Source: a virus. From it: a stretch of 23,486 bases of DNA. Position 1 is the first letter of the stretch. Every line of letters begins with the position of its first letter. Of this stretch, positions 1 to 6,777 are shown one piece after another. Below the pieces are notes generated by a model. The model made no database searches, had not been told where the DNA came from, and saw only the letters and a program-made list of their open reading frames with translations. Both the position numbers and the translations under genes were made by a program. The stretch is taken from the IMG/VR virus record IMGVR_UViG_3300027708_000302, positions 1 to 23,486 of that record. One strand, written 5' to 3'.

Positions 1-230
1 GTTTTACCTTCCCACTTTTGTAACTTATCAAGAATGATGGCATCAGTTTGTTTAAACCTTTTAGCTAATGCTATTGACAATGCCGTTTCCATATCACAGG
101 CTCTTTGCATATCAGACTGTCTAGCAAGTTCAATTCCTTTTGCAACATAATTAGAAACATAAGCACCGCACTCAGGGTACTTTTCAATATAACTTTGGAC
201 ATAAGAATAAAACTCTATATGCATTTTCAT
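1..230 (-). CDS. Hypothetical protein, 3' part cut by the window edge
   Basis: A leftward reading frame starts at the ATG at 230-228 and stays open to the window edge, giving 76 complete codons. The product begins MKMHIEFYSYVQSY and reads as a soluble, mostly helical, charged protein with no motif I recognise. Its ATG overlaps the TGA of the upstream 227-562 gene in an ATGA arrangement, so it is probably translated by coupling and belongs to the same operon as DNA polymerase. The stop codon lies outside the window, so full length is unknown. Confidence 0.75.
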   Translation of the reverse strand, partial: MKMHIEFYSYVQSYIEKYPECGAYVSNYVAKGIELARQSDMQRACDMETALSIALAKRFKQTDAIILDKLQKWEGK

Positions 231-562
231 TTCTCAGTCGCTTTCTTTAAAACTGCTCTTGCAAATTCAAATCTGTTTGCATAAGGCATAGTATTGCTAA
301 GTTCCAATATTTCCTCATCTGTTAGTTCACGAGGCTTTGCTTTTTCAATGCCATTCCAATAACCTGTTGCATATATAGCAGAGTCTCGGTCTTCAATCTC
401 TTGCCCAATGTCAGATAGTTTTTGTAGTGCTAGTTCTTTTTTCAACGCTTCAATTTCAGCCTTTAGTTTCGTAATTTCTTTTTGCGAGTTATCCGTAATT
501 TCTTTAAGAAGATTTAAAGATCTTTGATACCATTTTTCATCTACTTTAAATTCTCCGCTCAT
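227..562 (-). CDS. Hypothetical coiled-coil protein, 111 aa
   Basis: Unknown function. Residues about 15-60 are rich in K/E/L with heptad-like spacing (EITKLKAEIEALKKELAL), a convincing coiled coil suggesting self-association. The C-terminal half has a short globular part containing YATGYWNGIEKA and then RELTDEEILELSN, a helical pattern often seen in small phage proteins. Start and stop both form ATGA overlaps with the neighbouring small genes, placing it in the polymerase operon as a translationally coupled member. Confidence 0.8.
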   Translation of the reverse strand: MSGEFKVDEKWYQRSLNLLKEITDNSQKEITKLKAEIEALKKELALQKLSDIGQEIEDRDSAIYATGYWNGIEKAKPRELTDEEILELSNTMPYANRFEFARAVLKKATEK

Positions 563-750
563 TTTCTAGCCTCTCTACACGCTTTTTTATAATCTTTAGG
601 TATATCAGGGCTAATCTCAGCGAGTTGGCAGTCATACGCAACTACTTTCTCTTTTACATAACCTAAACCTCTTTCAGCCCTGCTTAAAAGTTCATAAACA
701 CCAATGGTTGCAACAAACGCGCCTAGTGCGAATCCGAGTATAAATTTCAT
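559..750 (-). CDS. Small membrane-anchored protein, 63 aa
   Basis: The N-terminus (MKFILGFALGAFVATIGVYE, residues 1-20) is one hydrophobic helix with small residues, predicting a single transmembrane segment or an uncleaved signal anchor. The rest is a charged soluble tail with two cysteines (YDCQLAEI and KKACREARK). It could be an inner-membrane protein that modifies the host envelope, but nothing identifies a family. Its ATG overlaps the TGA of the 50-residue gene upstream and its TGA overlaps the start of the 227-562 gene, so it sits in a chain of coupled genes. Confidence 0.75.
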   Translation of the reverse strand: MKFILGFALGAFVATIGVYELLSRAERGLGYVKEKVVAYDCQLAEISPDIPKDYKKACREARK

Positions 751-899
751 TTTTTACTCTCTTTCTTTAATTGCATTAATTCTTTTTTTAATACTTGTAT
801 TTCATCGTGCTTTTGTGCTAATTGGTATTTTAAGTCTTGCATTGCTTGTTGTAGTTCAACCATTCTTATATTAAACTCAATAAGTTGTGTTTCAGTCAT
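747..899 (-). CDS. Very small coiled-coil protein, 50 aa
   Basis: Reading leftward from the ATG at 899-897 gives a 50-codon frame starting MTETQLIEFNIRMVELQ and ending KKELMQLKKESKK. Nearly the whole protein is an amphipathic coiled coil with regular L/I/M heptads and many K/E/Q residues. The start overlaps the polymerase stop codon by one base (TAATG), and its TGA overlaps the next ATG, so coupling supports that it is translated. It has no cysteines and no membrane segment. Function unknown; a small oligomerising accessory protein is plausible. Confidence 0.7.
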   Translation of the reverse strand: MTETQLIEFNIRMVELQQAMQDLKYQLAQKHDEIQVLKKELMQLKKESKK

Positions 900-2716
900 T
901 ACTTTACCTCGCTAAAGTTATTGCCAATTACTGCCTCTGCAATGAATGGTACGTCTGTTGAGAATGTATTCTCCATGCAATGTCTTAATTTGGCAGCTTC
1001 ACGCTCCTCATAGCCTTTTTCACATGTAATCACAATCTCATCATGCAGTGATAGTAATAACCGTGAATTCTCGGCAACTCTTGCATAGTCAATCATTGCT
1101 TTCTTTGCTTGGTCTGCGCCTGAACCTTGGATTAATGTATTAAGTGACTTAAACCCAAACTCCATAAGCCTTCCATTAATGATCTTTGGTGGCTCACCTT
1201 TTACAAGTCTACCACCTAGTGTTCTAAATGGCTTTTTCATACGGTATCTTGCCATTAAGTCTTCATTAATGCCAGAAAGACCTGTTGCAACCTCTGACTT
1301 ATATAGATCTACAAGTTCACGGGCTTCATCGTACGGTATCTTTAACATCTCTGCTAACTTTTTAGGCCCTGCACCGTACAAAATACCGAATGATAATGTC
1401 TTAACATAGTCTCGAGGAATGTCTCTACCTACCTTATCACTCATTAAGTTCTTGCTAAATGTGTGTAAGTCTGCTTTAGGGTTTTGTAGATACTGCTGCT
1501 TTAACAACCCATCCTCAAAGTATGCAAACAATCTAAGTTCCTGCGCATTAAAGTCACAAGCAATCATGCTATGTCCTTCATCAGGTAGGATATATTGTCT
1601 GACTTTAGGTATAATTAAACCATGAATCTCTGAAGGCAGTGGAGTCTTTGGTCCTCGTGTAGGCATTGTTTGAAGAGTTGGCTTTGATGATAACCGCCCT
1701 GTTCTTGTTCCTCCTGCCTCACCTCTTACTGTATTCCACTCTGTATATATACGGCCTGTCTCTTGTGATTGCTCTAGCCATGGCTCTATGTATGTCCCTG
1801 TAAGTTTAACAAGCACGTCTCGATGCCGTAATACAGAAGATAACTCACTGTCTGTGATTAAGTCAGCCAGAGTATCTTTATCTGAAAGAGGTGTACCTTT
1901 ATCACTCGTTGGCCATTTCTTTTCTTTGCTATAACAACCTTTAGCTTGAATGATTTGAACCAATTGGGCACCGGAATTATAGTTAATAGTGTCGGCATTA
2001 AAGTACTTATTTAACCAGACTTCACATTGCATAATATCTGCTTTTGCTTTATCAAGACATGATTGCAAACCTTCACGGTCAACACGTACTCCTAATCTAG
2101 AGTTTTCCAATAGAACAGGCATTAACTCTATTTCTCTAAGATAGGCCTCAGGCATAGTATCTCGTACTTCCTTGGTGTAATCCCATAACTTAGCTGTTAG
2201 TTCAACGTCGGCCATCGCATACATTCCTACAAGGTCTGCAGGACCTCTTGCAATATAAGCACCAGCAGTCTTTGGTTTCTTAGCAACTTCTGGTATATGC
2301 TCAACCAACCATTCAAACAACTGGTCACGCTCTTCAGGTTTAATATTTAGCCATTCAACACAGAGTTCTTTTAAAGATAAAGAACGAACGTAAGGGTTAT
2401 ACAAAAAAGCAAGAACCAGAGTGTCATGAACCCTGCGAGGATCCAAGAAATCCAGCCCAAATCTTTCTGTGATAACAGCCATATCAAACATAGCATTATG
2501 AAAGCAAATGCTACGGCCTGATTCCCATATGCGAATAAGCAATGATCTAGTGTTTTCATATGTTGTATTGTTATTGCTATCATGCTTAAATGCATAATAG
2601 TCTGATTTAAACTGGCCTGTTCTGTCTAAAACAGCAAGACCCACCGGGATAGGTGGGTAATGCGGTCTTGGACCAATTGCCTCTGTTTCAAAGTCGAGGA
2701 AGATTGGTTCTGTCAT
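899..2716 (-). CDS. polA: DNA polymerase I (family A) with 3'-5' exonuclease
   Basis: Replicative phage DNA polymerase of family A, 605 aa. Residues 1-180 are a DnaQ-like proofreading exonuclease: Exo I is FLDFETE (D8, E10), Exo II is FHNAMFD (N74, D78), Exo III is YAMAD (Y166, D170). The polymerase domain follows: TGRLSS (339-344), motif A is ACDFNAQELR (D388, E393, where the family usually has DYSQIELR), motif B runs R435, K439, F443, Y447 (LSFGILYG), and motif C is LHDE (H558, D559, E560). No 5' nuclease domain is present, as in T7 polymerase. All catalytic residues are intact. No clear ribosome binding site is visible; the start lies just after the stop of the 2718-3455 gene, implying reinitiation. 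Confidence 0.96.
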   Translation of the reverse strand: MTEPIFLDFETEAIGPRPHYPPIPVGLAVLDRTGQFKSDYYAFKHDSNNNTTYENTRSLLIRIWESGRSICFHNAMFDMAVITERFGLDFLDPRRVHDTLVLAFLYNPYVRSLSLKELCVEWLNIKPEERDQLFEWLVEHIPEVAKKPKTAGAYIARGPADLVGMYAMADVELTAKLWDYTKEVRDTMPEAYLREIELMPVLLENSRLGVRVDREGLQSCLDKAKADIMQCEVWLNKYFNADTINYNSGAQLVQIIQAKGCYSKEKKWPTSDKGTPLSDKDTLADLITDSELSSVLRHRDVLVKLTGTYIEPWLEQSQETGRIYTEWNTVRGEAGGTRTGRLSSKPTLQTMPTRGPKTPLPSEIHGLIIPKVRQYILPDEGHSMIACDFNAQELRLFAYFEDGLLKQQYLQNPKADLHTFSKNLMSDKVGRDIPRDYVKTLSFGILYGAGPKKLAEMLKIPYDEARELVDLYKSEVATGLSGINEDLMARYRMKKPFRTLGGRLVKGEPPKIINGRLMEFGFKSLNTLIQGSGADQAKKAMIDYARVAENSRLLLSLHDEIVITCEKGYEEREAAKLRHCMENTFSTDVPFIAEAVIGNNFSEVK

Positions 2717-2717
2717 A

Positions 2718-3455
2718 TTAGTACTTAGCAGATGTTGCAGGTTCTGTGGTCTCTGCTAATTCCTCAGTGTCCAATGTATTTATAGCATTTGTCATTTCAC
2801 GTTCACCACGTGCAATAAGTGCTTTTACTACATCAATAGACTCGATCGTTTTAACAAAGCTAAACTGAATCTTAAACTGTGTTTTAGGATCAGGAAGAAG
2901 TGCCACTTTAGTTACCACACCAGCAAGCGGTCGTTTTACTGTAGATGCCACGGTTTGTACATAAGTGGAGAAACCTTTTACACTAGTGACAGGAATACGT
3001 AGTGCTGCCACTTCGCCTAATGACACATTGTCTACTGAGTCAATAGAGTCAGAAGTCATTAAGAATAATCTACGCTTTTCACTACAAGCTTTACCTTTAC
3101 CGCCGTTCGTAGCACTACCCCATTGGTTTTTAGGGCATGTCTCACAAAACTCTGCCTGTGGTGTATCTGATAAGTGACTAGGTTTTAAGCCAGTAAGCGT
3201 AGAGCCTAATGCATAACAAGTTGGAGGAGCATTGTTGGTAGGGTCATACCTTGAGGTGTAATACAACCGCTCAACAGGAGAGGTCAACACAACCACCTCT
3301 AATGAGTTACCAGCAATTGGGTTATCCTTGTATTTCATTACACCACCACTTGTAGTGATGAATGATACACCAGCAGATGATTTCTCTGCTTGTATTGACT
3401 GAGCTGCCAAAGCTGCAAGTTCTTGTTCAAATGCTACAATTTCGTTTTTAGCCAT
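2718..3455 (-). CDS. Cys4 zinc-binding-like phage protein, possible ssDNA-binding
   Basis: 245 aa. Four cysteines form a likely zinc site: C80 (PPTCYAL), C104 and C107 (FCETCPKNQWGSA) and C124 (GKACSEKRRL). The CxxCPxNQWGS...GKGKAC pattern is one I recognise from a conserved phage protein that commonly sits beside replication genes. The rest looks like a beta-rich single domain (residues about 50-215). The tail has several Glu but is not the strongly acidic tail typical of phage SSBs. Its position directly upstream of DNA polymerase in the same operon fits a replication accessory or single-stranded DNA-binding role, which is inference. The start is supported by AAGGA about 7 bases upstream. 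Confidence 0.8.
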   Translation of the reverse strand: MAKNEIVAFEQELAALAAQSIQAEKSSAGVSFITTSGGVMKYKDNPIAGNSLEVVVLTSPVERLYYTSRYDPTNNAPPTCYALGSTLTGLKPSHLSDTPQAEFCETCPKNQWGSATNGGKGKACSEKRRLFLMTSDSIDSVDNVSLGEVAALRIPVTSVKGFSTYVQTVASTVKRPLAGVVTKVALLPDPKTQFKIQFSFVKTIESIDVVKALIARGEREMTNAINTLDTEELAETTEPATSAKY

Positions 3456-3466
3456 TTTAGACGTCC

Positions 3467-3847
3467 TTATTTACGTGATTTAGTTAAGTTAATTCCCCAC
3501 AACTCTGTAATGGTAGAACCGGGGATCTGTTCACCATTCTCTTGCCTGTCCTTAAACGCTGTAGTACTTAGACGCTTATGGAGTAAGTCAAAACTCTTTG
3601 TTTGTTGCACATAGTCATAAAATGTGTCCCAATCATTAATAACGGGTATTAGCTTTTTAGACATAGTGACTGAGTGGCCAGACTCTGTAGCCGCCTTGGT
3701 TGTGCCAACCTCTGACATAAGATGCATAATATCTGATTCTAATGCAGCTGCTTGTCTTGATAACTCCGTATCTTGGTTAGCAATATCAGACCGTTTTTGT
3801 TTTACTTCTACTAATTGCTCAATAAGAGCTGTTAATGTTAAGTTCAT
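3467..3847 (-). CDS. Conserved phage protein with N-terminal coiled coil, 126 aa
   Basis: Residues 1-45 form a coiled coil (TALIEQLVEVKQKRSDIA). A second part (about 50-126) includes GHSVTMSKKLIPVINDWDTFYDYV, LLHKRLST and IPGSTITELWGINL. This layout (coiled coil, a strand that reads GxxVTxS, then a W-aromatic helix and a 'PG' turn before a C-terminal strand) matches a common phage family of unknown function found near DNA polymerase genes. The gene starts 3 bases after the dCMP deaminase stop and has a TAGGA ribosome binding site overlapping that end. A structural or DNA-metabolism accessory role is a guess. Confidence 0.75.
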   Translation of the reverse strand: MNLTLTALIEQLVEVKQKRSDIANQDTELSRQAAALESDIMHLMSEVGTTKAATESGHSVTMSKKLIPVINDWDTFYDYVQQTKSFDLLHKRLSTTAFKDRQENGEQIPGSTITELWGINLTKSRK

Positions 3848-3850
3848 AAG

Positions 3851-4273
3851 TTAAGTTCCTAGTTGGATAAGTTCTACGTTTGCTTCATTAAATAAACCAT
3901 TTGCAATATCAAATGATTCCTGCCATCTACCAGGTACTTGTTTTGTAGTAACTACTCTACGAATACCTGCTTGTATTAACACAGATGCGCAACGACTACA
4001 CGGTTGATAAGGATAAGTGTAGATTGTGCAACCGTGTAAATCTTGTTTAGCAAAGAGTACAGCATTCATCTCTGCATGAATCACTATTTCATATTTTTTA
4101 CTACGTACATCAAGGCGTTCATCATCATCAATACCTTGGGGAAACCCATTAAAGCCGGTACTTATTATCCTATGACCGTCTGTTATTACCGCACCACATT
4201 GTGTTGATGGGTCTTTAGACCATGTAGCAATGTGCTTGGCAAGATCTAAATAACGTTGGTCCCATTTACTCAT
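3851..4273 (-). CDS. dCMP deaminase (cytidine/deoxycytidylate deaminase family)
   Basis: 140 aa enzyme expected to convert dCMP to dUMP, feeding dTTP synthesis for phage DNA. The zinc-dependent active site is complete: HAE (H66, E68) in YEIVIHAEMNAVLFA and PCSRC (C92, C95). The N-terminus TQCGAVITDG and STGFNGFPQG are also typical of dCMP deaminases. I chose the ATG at 4273-4271 (MSKWDQRYLDLAK) rather than an in-frame ATG 14 codons upstream, because it forms an ATGA overlap with the preceding gene and matches the family's usual N-terminus. It acts with the MazG-like and phosphoribosyltransferase products as a nucleotide-pool set. Confidence 0.93.
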   Translation of the reverse strand: MSKWDQRYLDLAKHIATWSKDPSTQCGAVITDGHRIISTGFNGFPQGIDDDERLDVRSKKYEIVIHAEMNAVLFAKQDLHGCTIYTYPYQPCSRCASVLIQAGIRRVVTTKQVPGRWQESFDIANGLFNEANVELIQLGT

Positions 4274-4752
4274 ACTGCCATAAAATCCGGTGCATAAGCA
4301 TTGTCTTGATACCACTTCATTGACATAATAGTTGCTTTATAGCGATAGTATTGACGGTATGCTGTGACTGTATCATGGTGTTTGTATGCATCAGGCATGG
4401 CTTGTGGGGGATTAGACCAACCGCCAAATGTAAGCTCTGGTGGTGGTGATGCTAATTCATTTCTAAGAATAGCTTCGGTAGCATGCGTTTTGTGATAACG
4501 CTTAGTATATTCTTTACATAACCCCATAGCAAGCTCATAAACATACATGTAATGTAACTTAGATGATCTAGCCCAAACGTTGCTAGGATGATTTTTATGC
4601 GTAGGTTTGTACGTAACATTGTGACCATTATTAAGCTCATGATGAGCTGTAGATAATAATTGTGCTGACTCTATGATCATTTTGCACACGTGTTTATCTG
4701 AATGGTAAACCGCACAAATTTTTGCTATAGGGTGTAAATAAAAAATGTTAAT
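4270..4752 (-). CDS. Conserved phage protein of unknown function with apparent AUU start
   Basis: The first ATG in frame (4680) or GTG (4689) would remove the conserved N-terminus. Upstream, the same frame continues without a stop and encodes NIFYLHPIAKICAVYHSDKH, followed by VCKMIIESAQLLSTAHH, which matches from memory the usual start of this family (M-NIFYLD...CDKHVVKMILESAQLLSTAH). A strong AAGGAG (4765-4760) sits 7 bases before an ATT codon at 4752-4750, the best start, giving 160 aa. No ATG, GTG or TTG exists in the upstream part. Other conserved pieces are THKNHPSNVWARSS, LCKEYTKRYHKTHA and PQAMPDAYK. No catalytic role is known to me. It heads the polymerase operon, downstream of a promoter at 4820-4792. 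Confidence 0.8.
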   Translation of the reverse strand: MNIFYLHPIAKICAVYHSDKHVCKMIIESAQLLSTAHHELNNGHNVTYKPTHKNHPSNVWARSSKLHYMYVYELAMGLCKEYTKRYHKTHATEAILRNELASPPPELTFGGWSNPPQAMPDAYKHHDTVTAYRQYYRYKATIMSMKWYQDNAYAPDFMAV

Positions 4753-4791
4753 GATAATTCTCCTTGAAGTTTAGTATTAAGTATTAGATAA

Positions 4792-4820
4792 ATTATACCA
4801 TTGTTTACTTTGTAAGTAAA
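4792..4820 (-). promoter_or_regulatory. Leftward promoter P1, extended -10
   Basis: The -10 TATAAT (4797-4792) is preceded by TGG, giving an extended -10 (TGnTATAAT). A 4/6 -35 match TTTACT (4820-4815) lies 17 bases upstream. ATCTAATAC just downstream resembles the start-site motif of the other leftward promoters. It precedes the AAGGAG of the 4270-4752 gene and would drive the block down through DNA polymerase. Confidence 0.65.
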
Positions 4821-4839
4821 CAATTATTTTTATTTTTTT
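4800..4839 (+). terminator. Perfect hairpin with rightward T-rich tail
   Basis: Arms ATTGTTTACTT (4800-4810) and AAGTAAACAAT (4814-4824) are perfectly complementary around a 3-base loop. On the plus strand they are followed by a T-rich stretch (4825-4839), which is terminator-like for rightward transcription although all genes here run left. It overlaps the end of the 4805-4960 gene and promoter P1, so it may instead be an operator. Confidence 0.45.
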
Positions 4840-4960
4840 CATCTAATGTTTTTTGTTTCTCAATGCATACAAGACACTTATACCGCTTAATGCTAGGAAA
4901 ATACTTGACCTGACTATCAGTTTTAAATGTATTGCATATTGTGCAATAACGCTCTGTCAT
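4805..4960 (-). CDS. Zinc-ribbon-like mini-protein, 51 aa
   Basis: The product (MTERYCTICNTFKTDSQVKY...) has two CxxC knuckles, CTIC at residues 6-9 and CLVC about 20 residues later, a spacing typical of a single zinc ribbon or treble-clef finger, followed by a lysine-rich tail. It could bind nucleic acid or a protein partner such as RNA polymerase, but no family is recognised. I chose the ATG at 4960-4958 because it forms an ATGA overlap with the MazG-like gene; an in-frame ATG ten codons upstream would lie inside that gene. The stop codon lies within the 4800-4824 inverted repeat. Confidence 0.75.
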   Translation of the reverse strand: MTERYCTICNTFKTDSQVKYFPSIKRYKCLVCIEKQKTLDEKNKNNCLLTK

Positions 4961-5391
4961 ATAAGTATTTCTCCATCGGTTTTTGTACAAGCTTCTGATC
5001 TACGTTTAGAATGCTCAAACAAAATAAGTGCTATATCATCTTCAGGTCCTATCCACTCAGACGGCTTAACAGCATCTTGTATATAGCCACGTGATGTAGT
5101 ACCTGGTTCTTTTTGCATATTAGCATGATGTACGACTTTTAAGATAGCAGGTAACGGCAAACACATATGGTGAGACAGCCCCATAACAACGTAAGACAAA
5201 TCGGCAACAGCGTCAGCAGCATCTACTAAGTTTCCTTTCTCATGTGCTTTCATTAATTCACTAAGCTCTTCCATGATAAAGCGAGCATAAAAGCTTATAT
5301 CAACGGGCTCTAAGAGCTGAGGTTTAGTGCCAATAGGCAAGTTTAATTTCTTTCTAAACTCTAATACAGAGTCGTATATGTCTTGGTTCAT
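4957..5391 (-). CDS. MazG-like all-alpha NTP pyrophosphohydrolase
   Basis: 144 aa. The all-alpha NTP-PPase signature is present: FIMEELSELMKA (E41, E42, E45) and DAADAVADLSYVVMG (D57, D60, D64), which together bind the magnesium ions that hydrolyse nucleoside triphosphates to monophosphate and pyrophosphate. HHANMQKEP (89-96) and DIALIL match phage members often annotated as phosphoribosyl-ATP pyrophosphohydrolase-like. Substrate cannot be read from the sequence; cleaning the nucleotide pool or lowering host (p)ppGpp signalling are family roles. Its start overlaps the stop of the 5388-5531 gene and its stop overlaps the next start. Confidence 0.88.
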   Translation of the reverse strand: MNQDIYDSVLEFRKKLNLPIGTKPQLLEPVDISFYARFIMEELSELMKAHEKGNLVDAADAVADLSYVVMGLSHHMCLPLPAILKVVHHANMQKEPGTTSRGYIQDAVKPSEWIGPEDDIALILFEHSKRRSEACTKTDGEILI

Positions 5392-5531
5392 TGTTTTTGC
5401 TCCGATGGCGGAGTCCAGTTAAATTGCTCTTTAAATCTTTGTAGGACGTTTGTTGAACATGCAGGAATGTATTGCCAATTTTTATCCTGCCACTTAGGTA
5501 TTGTTGCTACGGGTTTTACTTGCTTCTTCAT
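5388..5531 (-). CDS. Small hypothetical protein, 47 aa
   Basis: Starts at ATG 5531-5529, seven bases after GGGAG. Upstream in-frame ATGs would lie further inside the phosphoribosyltransferase gene and lack this spacing. The product, MKKQVKPVATIPKWQDKNWQ..., is basic and aromatic-rich (four Trp residues in 47) and ends WTPPSEQKQ. It overlaps the phosphoribosyltransferase 3' end by 38 bases in another frame, and its TGA overlaps the MazG-like ATG. No family is recognised. The overlap plus a good ribosome binding site make it likely to be real. Confidence 0.65.
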   Translation of the reverse strand: MKKQVKPVATIPKWQDKNWQYIPACSTNVLQRFKEQFNWTPPSEQKQ

Positions 5532-5913
5532 TGTCATTCTCCCAAGGAAAAACAATCCATCTTTGTGTATCATTCTTTATTCCAAAGAACATTAATGGTT
5601 TGTCGGTGTTGTGAATAAGAACTGCTATATCTACATGCGGGTTTAACTCTTGTACTTTATCAAGCGTTTTACCAGTATCGTAAATTTCGTCTACTACTAG
5701 AATACGTTTATCAGCGGGTAGTACATCAAGCGGGCTCATGGCCATCATCGGTGTGTTTAGTTTATGAGATAGCATGACAGCAGGTACAAGACCGCCACGT
5801 GTTATGCCTGCAATCAGATCGTACTCTTGCTTTGATGCTCGAATCTTGTTAGTCAACTGGCCGAGTATGAAATCAATATCAAACCAGCCAAGTTTCGTTT
5901 CAAGATGGTTCAT
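5494..5913 (-). CDS. Phosphoribosyltransferase (type I, Gpt/Hpt-like)
   Basis: 139 aa. The PRPP-binding loop ILVVDEIYDTGKTL (residues 71-84, acidic pair D75-E76) and the upstream GITRGGLVPAVMLSH (36-50) are the core of a type I phosphoribosyltransferase. The short hood and these motifs resemble xanthine/hypoxanthine phosphoribosyltransferases, which salvage purine bases into nucleotides with PRPP. The base specificity is not certain. It sits between a small unknown gene and the MazG-like gene in one coupled operon. The C-terminus WIVFPWENDN fits the aromatic/acidic tail of the Gpt group. Confidence 0.9.
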   Translation of the reverse strand: MNHLETKLGWFDIDFILGQLTNKIRASKQEYDLIAGITRGGLVPAVMLSHKLNTPMMAMSPLDVLPADKRILVVDEIYDTGKTLDKVQELNPHVDIAVLIHNTDKPLMFFGIKNDTQRWIVFPWENDNEEASKTRSNNT

Positions 5914-6110
5914 AGCAGCTTTTCTAACTGACTAGCAAGTGCCGAGTTACCTTGCTCTTCAAGAATACGAATTGCTTTCATTCTAGCTACATGGTAGCCT
6001 TCACAAAAGCCAGACTCTGCATCTTTTAAGAGTTGTTGATTATTGGTAAGCTCTACAAGCTTTTTCCAATCCTCATACTCTACTTCCCATGTTTGGTTAG
6101 TGGTGGTCAT
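5910..6110 (-). CDS. Hypothetical protein, 66 aa
   Basis: A small acidic, helical protein (MTTTNQTWEVEYEDWKKLVE...) with a middle segment GFCEGYHVARMKAIRILEEQG and a C-terminal helix. No recognised domain. TAGGA lies about 7 bases before the start. It overlaps both neighbours by 4 bases (ATGA), upstream with the winged-helix-like gene and downstream with the phosphoribosyltransferase, so it is clearly part of that operon. Confidence 0.75.
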   Translation of the reverse strand: MTTTNQTWEVEYEDWKKLVELTNNQQLLKDAESGFCEGYHVARMKAIRILEEQGNSALASQLEKLL

Positions 6111-6391
6111 TGTTCTATTCCTAGATAGCGAAGACCCTTAGGTGTAATACACACCTCTTTGGTCCTCTTATTGTCTTTCATAGCGTCTGCTTTAACATAG
6201 CCATTAATACGGAGCCATGTTAAGTTAAAGAATAAATGAGCGCGTGAGCCAATTTTCTCTGCTTCTGCTTTGTTAATAAACTCGGTAATTGTAAGTGTAC
6301 CGAGTGTGTTGGTTAAATCAAGTAAAATCTCTGCAACATACGGCATATCTACTTTGGCGCGTTTCTTGTGCCATGCTAAAGGTAAATGCAT
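6107..6391 (-). CDS. Winged-helix-like protein, possible DNA-binding regulator
   Basis: 94 aa. The pattern LGTLTITEFINKA, then AHLFFNLTWLRINGYVKAD, then KEVCITPKGLRYLG reads as a winged helix: a helical turn, a recognition helix ending in a GY turn, a charged wing, and the 'TPKG..YL' end seen in MarR/PadR-like folds. This suggests DNA binding, perhaps as a regulator of one of the palindrome families in this genome, but that link is inference. The start at 6391 has GAGGAG four bases upstream; an alternative start at an internal Met (residue 16) would still keep the domain. Confidence 0.65.
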   Translation of the reverse strand: MHLPLAWHKKRAKVDMPYVAEILLDLTNTLGTLTITEFINKAEAEKIGSRAHLFFNLTWLRINGYVKADAMKDNKRTKEVCITPKGLRYLGIEQ

Positions 6392-6392
6392 A

Positions 6393-6674
6393 TTACTCCT
6401 CGTCTTCTAAAAGTTGTTCAATAAAGTGTTTTTGATGCTGTGTAGATAATTCAATCAACATATCAAGAGCCTTTATGTCTTTGGCACGTAATAAAGCTTC
6501 GAACTTTTCGCCTTCTGCTTTATTAAAACCGCGCTCGTACATAGCTTCTAAAAAGTTAAACCAGTTAAGTGGGTCGTGTGAAGTTGCCAACAACTCATCT
6601 TCTTTGTCTTGAAGACGTTGTTGTCTATCCATACTGCTTTCCATTGCTGCATCAAGTGCTGAATCCCATGACAT
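6393..6674 (-). CDS. Hypothetical acidic protein, 93 aa
   Basis: First gene after promoter P2. The product is helical and acidic (MSWDSALDAAMESSMDRQQR..., ending HFIEQLLEDEE) with a central segment HDPLNWFNFLEAMYERGFNKAEGEKF. No family recognised. The AAGGAA ribosome binding site is about 7-8 bases upstream. The gene ends directly before the winged-helix-like gene. Confidence 0.75.
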   Translation of the reverse strand: MSWDSALDAAMESSMDRQQRLQDKEDELLATSHDPLNWFNFLEAMYERGFNKAEGEKFEALLRAKDIKALDMLIELSTQHQKHFIEQLLEDEE

Positions 6675-6718
6675 AATTTAGTTCCTTGTATTAAGTATTA
6701 AGAAGTACTACTAAGACT

Positions 6719-6747
6719 ATTATAACATAGTGCTAATAAAATGACAA
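6719..6747 (-). promoter_or_regulatory. Leftward promoter P2, near-consensus sigma70 with extended -10
   Basis: The -35 TTGTCA (6747-6742), a 17-base spacer and the -10 TATAAT (6724-6719) preceded by TGT make a near-ideal promoter, the strongest visible in the window. The -35 box lies inside the 3' arm of the terminator of the upstream gene. It drives 6674 leftward. Confidence 0.85.
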
Positions 6748-6768
6748 GGCTTTTTAGTGCCTTGTCAT
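6735..6768 (-). terminator. Rho-independent terminator of the DUF932-like gene
   Basis: Perfect 10-base arms ATGACAAGGC and GCCTTGTCAT (6741-6750 and 6759-6768) flank an 8-base loop. On the minus strand the hairpin is followed by TTTTATT (to 6735). It lies just after the stop of the 6778-7722 gene. Confidence 0.88.
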
Positions 6769-6777
6769 ATAGTGAAA

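Noticed and set aside
1179-1625. Plus-strand ORFs opposite DNA polymerase
   Set aside because: They are antisense shadows of a gene with intact catalytic motifs; no ribosome binding sites or recognisable protein features.
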